From positions 1 through 5,171 of the forward strand of contig CAJLLL010000071.1 in the NCBI GenBank assembly GCA_905207485.1: a stretch of 5,171 bases of DNA, in the 5' to 3' direction. Each line of letters starts with the position of its first letter. Position 1 is the stretch's first letter. Origin of the DNA: an uncultured Phascolarctobacterium sp. (GTDB lineage: Bacteria > Bacillota > Negativicutes > Acidaminococcales > Acidaminococcaceae). The position numbers were made by a program, and so were the translations under genes. Shown piece after piece: positions 1 through 5,090 of this stretch. Under the pieces are notes generated by a model. The model was not told the origin of the DNA, did not search any database, and saw only the letters and a list, made by a program, of their open reading frames with translations.

Positions 1-484
1 CATAGCGGTAGCCGTCATGATGGTGGCCGCGTCCCCAGCCGCAGTGCAGCCTGAAATCGCCGCGCGGGCCGCGGAACATATCTTTAAGCGCTGCCTGTTT
101 TTGTTCTTCGGTCATGCTTGCCCATTTTGCTTTGGCTTCAGCTTCACGTTTTTCAATGGCTTCGCGTTTTTCGGCAGGCAGTTTTGCCAAAAATTCATCG
201 TGCCATTTTTGGCGCTGTTCAAATTTCTGCTGCGGGGTCATTTCCATCCACGCAATGCGTGCTGCCAGGCGTTCGGTGCGCTGTTCCTGCGTTAACTGCG
301 GGCCGCCGCGGCGTACCGGCATCGGACGGCGTACATCTTTATCGCCTTCGTTTAAAATTTTCTCTACTTTATCGCGCACGGTGGGCTGGGCTGGTTCTGT
401 CTGCCCTGCGGCAAAAACCGGCACGCTTACTGCGCAGATTAAACCTGCAACTACCAAAGATTTGAATAATTTGCTTTTTAACAT
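1..484 (-). CDS. Spy/CpxP/ZraP-like exported LTxxQ-motif protein (partial, C-terminus beyond left edge)
   Basis: The minus strand is open from an ATG at 484 to the window edge, giving 161 codons with no stop. An AAAGGAG site (500-494) lies 9 bases upstream. Residues 1-25 form a Sec signal peptide: basic start (MLKSK), hydrophobic core about 9-22, and a V-F-A cleavage site before A26. The mature part is charged, probably helical, and rich in Gln, Glu, Lys and Arg. It has three LTxxQ-type motifs: LTQEQ (64-68), MTPQQ (82-86) and MTEEQ (124-128). The visible end is Gly/Arg/His-rich, with H147, C148 and H154-H156. Repeated LTxxQ motifs in a small exported helical protein are the hallmark of the E. 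coli Spy/CpxP/ZraP group of periplasmic chaperones and stress modulators. The gene is divergent from a two-component system, as cpxP and zraP are in E. coli. By inference it is a periplasmic chaperone or metal-binding accessory controlled by that system. Family membership rests on motifs and context, not on an alignment; a DUF3106-like protein is an alternative. Confidence 0.8.
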   Translation of the reverse strand, partial: MLKSKLFKSLVVAGLICAVSVPVFAAGQTEPAQPTVRDKVEKILNEGDKDVRRPMPVRRGGPQLTQEQRTERLAARIAWMEMTPQQKFEQRQKWHDEFLAKLPAEKREAIEKREAEAKAKWASMTEEQKQAALKDMFRGPRGDFRLHCGWGRGHHHDGYRY

Positions 485-513
485 ATTCGGTCACTCCTTT
501 ATGTTCTATTACT

Positions 514-542
514 ATCATATCTTAGCTTGCTTTTATTGTACA
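514..542 (-). promoter_or_regulatory. Candidate promoter(s) of the Spy/CpxP-like gene
   Basis: Read on the minus strand, TGTACA (542-537, 4/6 to TTGACA) is followed after 17 bases by TATGAT (519-514, 5/6 to TATAAT), which would give a leader of about 23 bases. A second candidate -10, TACAAT (540-535, 5/6), has no good -35 at the usual distance. Instead, the near end of the tandem TTTTGCCA repeat lies 11 bases upstream of it, the arrangement seen at PhoB-type activated promoters where the tandem box replaces the -35. The sequence does not decide between the two. Confidence 0.4.
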
Positions 543-551
543 GGGCGGCTG

Positions 552-570
552 TGGCAAAATTATGGCAAAA
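552..570. promoter_or_regulatory. Tandem direct repeat with 11-bp period, candidate response-regulator box
   Basis: TGGCAAAA occurs at 552-559 and again at 563-570 with start-to-start spacing of 11 bases; both copies are followed by A/T-rich sequence ending in ATTAT. OmpR/PhoB-family regulators bind as dimers to direct repeats of about 10-11 bp, and such a regulator is encoded next door. On the minus strand the repeat reads TTTTGCCA twice and sits just upstream of the candidate promoter for the Spy/CpxP-like gene, in an activator position. The binding role is inference. No E. coli CpxR-style GTAAA-N5-GTAAA box was seen in the intergenic region. Confidence 0.45.
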
Positions 571-594
571 AAATTATTTTTTTGGTATTTTTCC

Positions 595-643
595 GGCAGA
601 TTGTGACATACTTTTGCCTTAAAAAATTATTGGTCAATCTGCC
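595..643. repeat. 9-bp inverted repeat in the divergent intergenic region
   Basis: GGCAGATTG (595-603) has its exact reverse complement CAATCTGCC at 635-643, with 31 bases between the arms and about 40 bases between arm centres, close to four helical turns. The right arm touches the end of the candidate -35 (630-635) of the response-regulator promoter and lies in its -35/-10 spacer. It could be a pair of operator half-sites for autoregulation, or chance. There is no T-tract after it, so it is not a terminator. Confidence 0.35.
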
Positions 644-665
644 CCGGTTGCGAGTATAATATAAT
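630..665 (+). promoter_or_regulatory. Promoter of the response regulator-kinase-SDR operon
   Basis: A perfect TATAAT lies at 655-660 and overlaps a second TATAAT at 660-665. Upstream, TTGGTC at 630-635 (4/6 to TTGACA) leaves a 19-base spacer to the first -10. Transcription would begin near 667-672, giving a leader of about 20-25 bases that includes the GGGAGG site. The weak -35 and long spacer suggest a promoter that benefits from an activator, fitting autoregulation by the encoded regulator. Confidence 0.6.
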
Positions 666-692
666 TAAGATTTATTTGGGAGGATGAGGGCA

Positions 693-1394
693 GTGGCAAA
701 AATGCTTATTGCTGATGATAATAAACAAATTACATCTATTTTATCGGGTTATGCGCGCAAAGAAGGCTTTGAGCCGTTGGTAGCGCTCGATGGCGAAGAA
801 GCGCTGCGCCTTTTTGATGAAAACGAAGCTGATATTGCCATGGTGCTTTTGGATGTGATGATGCCCAAAATGGACGGCTTTGAAGTATGCCGCCGTTTGC
901 GCAGCAAATCGCTGGTGCCGGTAATTATGGTTACCGCCCGCGGCGAAGATTTTGAAAAAATCATGGGGCTTGATATCGGCGCGGACGATTACATTATCAA
1001 ACCTTTCAGCGCAGGCGAGGTTATGGCGCGCGTGCGTGCAATTTTGCGCCGCATGCAGCCGCGGGAGGAAATTACTAACCGCAATGTATACAGCTATGAC
1101 AATCTGGTAATTGATTTGGACAAATACGCCGTAAGCGTTGGCGGCTGTGAAGTGCCGCTGACCAAAAAGGAAGTAGAGCTTTTGTGGACTCTTGCCAAAA
1201 ACAGCAGCAAGGTTTTTTCGCGCGATAACCTTTTGGACAGCCTGTGGGGCTATGATTATTACGGCGACAGCCGCACGGTAGATTCGCATATTAAGCGTTT
1301 GCGCGCCAAACTTGATAAATGTGAGCATCCCGGCTGGGAGATAAAAACCATTTGGGGAGTAGGCTACCGTTTTGAGGAGAAAGCAAATGCATAA
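693..1394 (+). CDS. OmpR/PhoB-family two-component response regulator (CpxR-like)
   Basis: This is a DNA-binding response regulator of 233 residues, a typical length. The receiver domain (about 1-115) shows the acidic pair D8/D9 (ADDN), the phosphoacceptor D54 (LLDVMMPKMDG), T81 (VTARGED) and K103 (IIKPF). The C-terminal winged helix-turn-helix (about 130-230) includes LTKKEVELLWTLAKN, the recognition-helix region DSRTVDSHIKRLRAKL and the closing IWGVGYRF, which are typical of the OmpR/PhoB class. I place the start at GTG 693, 9 bases after GGGAGG (678-683). The in-frame ATG at 684 directly abuts that site with no spacing and is unlikely; ATG 702 would be 18 bases away. The stop overlaps the kinase start by 8 bases, so the pair is translationally coupled. 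It is divergent from a Spy/CpxP-like gene, its most likely target, and probably also controls its own promoter. The specific stimulus cannot be read from this protein alone. Confidence 0.95.
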   Translation: MAKMLIADDNKQITSILSGYARKEGFEPLVALDGEEALRLFDENEADIAMVLLDVMMPKMDGFEVCRRLRSKSLVPVIMVTARGEDFEKIMGLDIGADDYIIKPFSAGEVMARVRAILRRMQPREEITNRNVYSYDNLVIDLDKYAVSVGGCEVPLTKKEVELLWTLAKNSSKVFSRDNLLDSLWGYDYYGDSRTVDSHIKRLRAKLDKCEHPGWEIKTIWGVGYRFEEKANA

Positions 1395-2922
1395 TAAAAT
1401 TGCTTTAAAATTAACTTTATACTTTGCTGCGGTGCTTTTGGTATTTGCAGTAGTGGTTGGCGGCAGCTTTGCCCATTTTTTCCGTGCGCACACCATTGAT
1501 ATGAAACGCACGGAACTGGAGCAGCGCGCCGTGCGCATTGCCGAAGTGCTGAGCGAAAACGCCCGCTGGCTGGAAAGCCGCGGCGGCATAGCCAACACGC
1601 GTTTTATCGGCTACATTAACAATATTACCATGGAGGACGTATGGGTAGTTGACGCCGGGCGCGAATTAAAACTGCCGCAGCGGATGCACCACGGCATGGG
1701 CATGCACCGCCGTCATATGATGCAGGGCGGTATGGAAATGCCGGAGCAGAAAGCTGAACCTCCGCGCCGCACCATTACTTTTGAACAGCTGCCGGAAACT
1801 ACCAAAAACTGCGTAGAGCAGGCTTTTGGCGGCACGGTATCCGTATCGGAAGATTTTAACCCCGTCAGGGAAGAAATAATGCTTTGCGCGGCGGCGCCTG
1901 TATATGACGAAAACGGCATTATCCGTGCGGTTGTGCTTTTGCATTACCCGGTGCAGGGCCTGCAATCGGCAACGTGGGAAGGCGTAAAAATACTGCTTTT
2001 GTCCTGCGCAATAGCGCTGCTGCTGGTATCGTTTTTAAGCGTTCTGTTCAGCTGGAAGTTTACCCGCCCGCTGAACCGCATGAAGGCGGTAGCGCGCAAA
2101 ATGGCTGAACACGATTACACCGAGCGCTGCAACATTACCCAAAATGATGAAATAGGCGCTTTGGCCGATACGCTTGACGAACTTGGCGACCGCCTGCTGG
2201 ATGCCGATGAAGCAGGGCGCAAGCTTGAAAAACTGCGCCGCAGCTTTATCGCCAACATATCGCACGAACTGCGCACGCCGGTAACAGTTATCCGCGGCAG
2301 CCTGGAAGCATTAAGCGATAAGGTTGTAACCGACCCTGCCGAAGTGGAGCAGTATTACAAACAAATGCTGAAAGAAAGCCTGTTTTTGCAGCGGCTGATT
2401 AATGACCTGCTGGATTTATCGCGCTTGCAGAACACGGATTTCCCCATTGAAAAAGAAATGATTAATTTGTGTGACGTTGTGCAGGACGCAGCGCGCGCCA
2501 GCAAGCAGCTTGGCCAGAAAAAAGGCGTGGAAGTAAACGTTAAGCTGGATAAAAACCTGTATGTGCTTGAAGGCGACTATGGCCGTCTGCGCCAGATGCT
2601 GATGATATTTTTGGATAACAGCATTAAATTCAGCCCGGCGGGAAGCGTGGTGGAACTTGCGCTGCATGGCGACCGCCTTACCGTAACCGACCACGGCAGC
2701 GGCGTTAAACAGGAAGATTTGCCCTATGTGTTTGACCGTTTTTACAAAACACGCGGCGAAGCCAATAAAAACGGCAGCGGGCTGGGACTGGCTATTGCCC
2801 GGGAAATTGCCCTGCGCCATAACATAAAGGTAAGCATGGAAAGCGTGCCCGATGAAGAAACCACGGTAATTATGATTTTGCCGCCGGAAAGAAAGGATGC
2901 GGAAAATGAATTACGGATGTGA
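1387..2922 (+). CDS. Membrane sensor histidine kinase, HAMP-HisKA-HATPase, with Met/His-rich sensor segment
   Basis: The product (511 residues) is the cognate kinase of the preceding regulator. A first membrane helix spans about residues 9-32 and a second about 199-222, enclosing an extracytoplasmic domain of about 165 residues. Within it, residues 100-118 contain seven Met and four His (H101, H102, H107, H110), a composition typical of copper- or other metal-binding segments. HAMP follows (about 225-270, ending near NDEIGALADTLDEL). The HisKA H-box is SHELRTP with phosphoacceptor H293. The ATPase domain has the N-box (N411 in DNSIKFSP), G1 (D435-H-G437-S-G439) and G2 (G463-S-G465-L-G467-L). 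All catalytic motifs are intact. ATG 1387 is chosen because GAGGAG (1374-1379) lies 7 bases upstream; a TTG at 1372 is in frame but poorly placed. It overlaps the regulator by 8 bases and the downstream SDR by 17. It is CpxA-like in architecture; the metal-sensing role is inferred from composition and the divergent Spy/CpxP-like gene. Confidence 0.95.
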   Translation: MHNKIALKLTLYFAAVLLVFAVVVGGSFAHFFRAHTIDMKRTELEQRAVRIAEVLSENARWLESRGGIANTRFIGYINNITMEDVWVVDAGRELKLPQRMHHGMGMHRRHMMQGGMEMPEQKAEPPRRTITFEQLPETTKNCVEQAFGGTVSVSEDFNPVREEIMLCAAAPVYDENGIIRAVVLLHYPVQGLQSATWEGVKILLLSCAIALLLVSFLSVLFSWKFTRPLNRMKAVARKMAEHDYTERCNITQNDEIGALADTLDELGDRLLDADEAGRKLEKLRRSFIANISHELRTPVTVIRGSLEALSDKVVTDPAEVEQYYKQMLKESLFLQRLINDLLDLSRLQNTDFPIEKEMINLCDVVQDAARASKQLGQKKGVEVNVKLDKNLYVLEGDYGRLRQMLMIFLDNSIKFSPAGSVVELALHGDRLTVTDHGSGVKQEDLPYVFDRFYKTRGEANKNGSGLGLAIAREIALRHNIKVSMESVPDEETTVIMILPPERKDAENELRM

Positions 2923-3655
2923 AGGTAAACGCGCCGTCATCAGCGGCGGCACAAGCGGCATAGGGCTGGCGGCGGCGCGCCTGCTGCTGGCAGACGGTGC
3001 GGAAGTATGGCTTTTGGCGCGGCACGGACAACCTGCGTTAATGGCTGAACTTACCGCCGCTTATGCAGATAAAGTGCATTTTGTTGCCTGCGATGTGGCA
3101 AAAGTAAGCGATTGCCGCAGCGCGGCAGCGGAAATAAAAAAAGCAGGCGCAGTTGATTTTTTGGTCAACAGCGCCGGCATATACAGTGAGCAAAGCGTGG
3201 AAATGCTTACTGAAGCGGAATTTGATGAAATTTTTAACGTGAACATAAAAGGCACCGTGTTTTTAACGCAGGCGCTGCTGCCGCATTTTGCGGCAGCGGG
3301 CGCGGTGGTAAACGTTGCCTCTGATGCCGGTATAAGCGGCAATTACGGCTGTGCTGCCTACTGCGCCAGCAAAGGAGCCGTAGTGGCGTTTACCCGCGCC
3401 CTGGCGCTGGATACAGCGCCGCGCCTGCGTGTGAACTGCGTGTGCCCGGCCGATATTGCGACCCCGCTTTTAGAGCGTCAGCTTAAAGCGGCAGGCGGCA
3501 GTTATACCATGGCAGATGTGGCGGAGGCATATCCGGTGGGACGCGTCGGCACGGCTGAAGAAGTTGCGCACGTTATCTGCTCGCTGCTTTCGCCCGCCAA
3601 CGGTTTTATGACGGGCAGCATTATCGCCGTGGACGGCGGCTTAACGGCTAAATAA
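2906..3655 (+). CDS. Classical short-chain dehydrogenase/reductase (SDR), FabG-like
   Basis: This encodes a 249-residue NAD(P)-dependent oxidoreductase of the classical SDR family, at the usual length. The Rossmann glycine motif is S13-G-G-T-S-G-I-G20, with Ser in place of the common first Thr. The structural motif N88-S-A-G matches NNAG with one change. The catalytic set is S139 (VNVASDAG), Y152 and K156 (YCASK), with the usual 13-residue step from Ser to Tyr. The C-terminal PVGRVGTAEEVAHV and TGSIIAVDGG are typical of FabG-like enzymes. Arg rather than Asp near the end of strand 2 (LLARHG) hints at NADP(H), but weakly. Substrate is unknown; many such proteins are called 3-oxoacyl-ACP reductases without proof. 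ATG 2906 is preferred, with AAAGGA 8 bases upstream; ATG 2897 is in frame but overlaps that site. It begins inside the kinase gene (17-base overlap), so it belongs to the same operon. An SDR is an unusual third member for a two-component operon. Confidence 0.93.
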   Translation: MNYGCEGKRAVISGGTSGIGLAAARLLLADGAEVWLLARHGQPALMAELTAAYADKVHFVACDVAKVSDCRSAAAEIKKAGAVDFLVNSAGIYSEQSVEMLTEAEFDEIFNVNIKGTVFLTQALLPHFAAAGAVVNVASDAGISGNYGCAAYCASKGAVVAFTRALALDTAPRLRVNCVCPADIATPLLERQLKAAGGSYTMADVAEAYPVGRVGTAEEVAHVICSLLSPANGFMTGSIIAVDGGLTAK

Positions 3656-3701
3656 AAAGTAACGGTGCAAACAAGAATTTTTTATTAAGGAGATGTTGAT
3701 G

Positions 3702-3989
3702 ATGCAGGTTATATTGAGAAATCTTGATACGGGAGTAATAAAAACATCACCAACAGGTTATTCTTGGACGACCTTGTTTTTCGGTTTTTTCCCTGCCATT
3801 TTCCGCGGGGATTTTAAAGGCGCCATGATAGGTTTTATCGGCGGGCTTATTGGGGCATGGCTGTTTTTTGCCATATTCGCCGCCTTTTACAACAAACTTT
3901 ATATTAAAGATTTGTTGGGCAAAAGATATACTTATGCCGATGAAGAAACAAGGCAGTATTTGATTGAAAATGGCATTATTGCCGAATAA
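3702..3989 (+). CDS. Small membrane protein, HrgC/DUF2628-like
   Basis: The product has 95 residues. The N-terminal part (1-19, MQVILRNLDTG...) looks like a short soluble strand. It is followed by an aromatic segment, YSWTTLFFGFFPAIFRGD (20-37), a hydrophobic helix (about 40-62), a short YNKLYIKDLLGKRY stretch and a charged tail ending in YLIENGIIAE. The SWTTLFFGFFPxxFRGD block followed by one membrane hairpin is what I recall for small proteins annotated HrgC or DUF2628; their function is unknown, and this assignment is from memory, not a search. AAGGAG (3687-3692) abuts the ATG at 3693, so that start is unlikely; ATG 3699 (spacing 6) and ATG 3702 (spacing 9) are both possible, and I chose 3702 because family members begin close to the VILRN segment. 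It follows the SDR by 46 bases with no terminator, so it may be on the same transcript. Confidence 0.75.
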   Translation: MQVILRNLDTGVIKTSPTGYSWTTLFFGFFPAIFRGDFKGAMIGFIGGLIGAWLFFAIFAAFYNKLYIKDLLGKRYTYADEETRQYLIENGIIAE

Positions 3990-4022
3990 ATAATTTGTAC
4001 AGCAAAATTTTGGAGTAGTTTA

Positions 4023-4376
4023 ATGGCAACAGTATTATTTTTAGTGGCGGCAATCTGCGCCGCGCAGATTTTGGATTCCGTCAAACAGCTTAAAAAATAC
4101 CGCAGGGATACTTTTGCGGATGCCAAAAAATACAATTTGTTTTTGTTTGGCAATGTGCTGAATATTTTCAGCGTAGGTTTAATTGCCTACGGCGCATTTT
4201 GGGATAATGCCTTTATCTGGCCGGCCTGCTCGCTGTGGCTGTTTAACTGGCATTTATATACATATTACGCTGCGGAGCTGAAAAAAGACGCAAGCAGAAA
4301 TTTAATTGTGATTATGCGTGTAATAACAGGGCTTTTAACAGCCGCCTGCGTGTTTTTAGACGTTTATGTTTATTAA
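4023..4376 (+). CDS. Unrecognised four-helix membrane protein
   Basis: I do not recognise this 117-residue protein. It has four likely membrane segments at about residues 2-17, 40-58, 63-82 and 94-113. A basic stretch (KQLKKYRRDTFADAKKY, 21-37) separates the first two and a lysine-containing loop (ELKKDASRN, 85-93) the last two, so both basic loops would face the cytoplasm by the positive-inside rule. The third segment is rich in Trp and other aromatics (W60, W66, W72, W76, Y79, Y81, Y82). GGAG (4012-4015) sits 7 bases before the ATG, supporting the start. It lies 33 bases after the HrgC-like gene and 26 before the acetyltransferase, with the same orientation and similar AT-rich composition, so these three are probably co-transcribed. 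No catalytic motif is visible. Confidence 0.8.
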   Translation: MATVLFLVAAICAAQILDSVKQLKKYRRDTFADAKKYNLFLFGNVLNIFSVGLIAYGAFWDNAFIWPACSLWLFNWHLYTYYAAELKKDASRNLIVIMRVITGLLTAACVFLDVYVY

Positions 4377-4402
4377 ATTGAAAGTATAGAGGGTTTAGCC
4401 AA

Positions 4403-4846
4403 ATGTTGATTTGTGAAGTTGAAAACAGGGATGAAAGTTTAATAGCGGAACTTACCGGGGTATGGGAGCGTTCCGTTAAGGCAACGCATTTATTTTTAAG
4501 CGCTGCTGAAATAGCGCAGATTAAAACCTATGTTCCGCAGGCGCTGGCGGGCGTTAAGCATCTTTTAACAGGCAGCGTTGAAGGAACGCCGGTGGCTTTT
4601 ATCGGCATTGAAGAAAATAAAATTGAAATGCTTTTTATCGCGCCGGAAGAGCGCGGCAAAGGTTATGGCAGGCAGCTTTTGGAATATGCCTTTGCTAAAT
4701 TTAAAGCAGACGAAGTTTGCGTTAATGAGCAGAACCCTGAGGCAAAAGGTTTTTACGAGCGTATGGGTTTTGTTGTTTATAAACGCACGCCGCTTGATGA
4801 ACAGGGGCAGCCTTATCCGCTGCTTTATATGCGCCGCACATTGTAA
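4403..4846 (+). CDS. yjaB: GNAT-family N-acetyltransferase, YjaB-like
   Basis: The 147-residue product is a single GNAT domain at normal length and probably transfers an acetyl group from acetyl-CoA to an amine; the substrate is unknown. The acetyl-CoA pyrophosphate-binding motif A is R84-G-K-G-Y-G89, following IEMLFIAPEE. Strand 5 leads into VNEQN (N108, N111), then FYERMGF with Y118, the usual candidate general acid. The N-terminal WERSVKATHLFLS block and the C-terminal DEQGQPYPLLYM block closely match what I remember of E. coli YjaB, so the similarity runs the full length. AGAGGG (4388-4393) is 9 bases before the ATG. The gene is last in the plus-strand run and is followed 26 bases after its stop by a rho-independent terminator. 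Whether it modifies a partner encoded in the same operon cannot be told. Confidence 0.9.
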   Translation: MLICEVENRDESLIAELTGVWERSVKATHLFLSAAEIAQIKTYVPQALAGVKHLLTGSVEGTPVAFIGIEENKIEMLFIAPEERGKGYGRQLLEYAFAKFKADEVCVNEQNPEAKGFYERMGFVVYKRTPLDEQGQPYPLLYMRRTL

Positions 4847-4872
4847 TTTTAAGAGAGCTTGTTTACAAGAAC

Positions 4873-4907
4873 CGCCGTTTGTTTTGCAGACGGCGTTTTT
4901 TGTTTTT
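4873..4907 (+). terminator. Rho-independent terminator after the acetyltransferase gene
   Basis: CGCCGTTTG (4873-4881) pairs with CAGACGGCG (4887-4895) through nine pairs including one G-T wobble, with a five-base TTTTG loop. Six T follow immediately (4896-4901), then G and five more T. It lies 26 bases after the acetyltransferase stop and ends the plus-strand gene run. Confidence 0.92.
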
Positions 4908-4968
4908 ATTATATATAGGAAGGAAGTTGCACTTTAAAAAATTTTTCTGAAAATTTGCCTAAATATTA

Positions 4969-4998
4969 TTGACTTAGTAGGAATTTATCCAGTAAAAT
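4969..4998 (+). promoter_or_regulatory. Promoter of the right-edge secreted-protein gene
   Basis: TTGACT (4969-4974, 5/6) and TAAAAT (4993-4998, 5/6) are separated by 18 bases. Upstream is an A/T-run region (about 4933-4955) that could act as an UP element. Transcription would start near 5005, leaving an untranslated leader of about 85 bases. The imperfect palindrome CCTA...TAGG (about 4958-4980) around the -35 could be an operator, but the match is weak. Confidence 0.65.
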
Positions 4999-5090
4999 AA
5001 TGGTGCGCAGATTTTATTTAAGATTTGTTTTTAAATAGAGAGTGTAGTTTTAAAGCGTAATTTATTGTTGCGAAACGGGAGGATTTTGTT

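Noticed and set aside
17..659. Plus-strand frames over the left-edge gene (17-295, 114-659, 118-465)
   Set aside because: They are antisense to the signal-peptide-bearing LTxxQ protein, which has a good ribosome site and coherent composition. The plus-strand translations are Cys/Phe-rich without motifs, and the longest runs on through the promoter region.
485..692. E. coli-type CpxR box (GTAAA-N5-GTAAA)
   Set aside because: No such pair is present on either strand of the intergenic region; the tandem TGGCAAAA repeat is the better candidate for the regulator site.
741..1598. Long minus-strand frame (285 codons) opposite the regulator and kinase start
   Set aside because: It lies antisense to two well-supported genes with intact motifs. 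The translation is rich in Ala, Phe, His and Ile with no recognisable domain, and there is no convincing ribosome site. It is a by-product of codon bias on the real strand.
2035..2820. Minus-strand frames within the kinase gene
   Set aside because: They are antisense to the HAMP, HisKA and ATPase motifs of an intact kinase, with no start signals or domains.
4578..4937. Plus-strand frame of 119 codons overlapping the acetyltransferase
   Set aside because: It is an out-of-frame shadow of the GNAT gene, which has clear motif A and catalytic Tyr, and it reads through the terminator hairpin.
5015..5037. TATTTAA/TTAAATA hairpin in the leader of the right-edge gene
   Set aside because: Seven A-T pairs with a nine-base loop would be unstable, and such pairing is expected by chance in AT-rich sequence. 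No riboswitch core was recognised.
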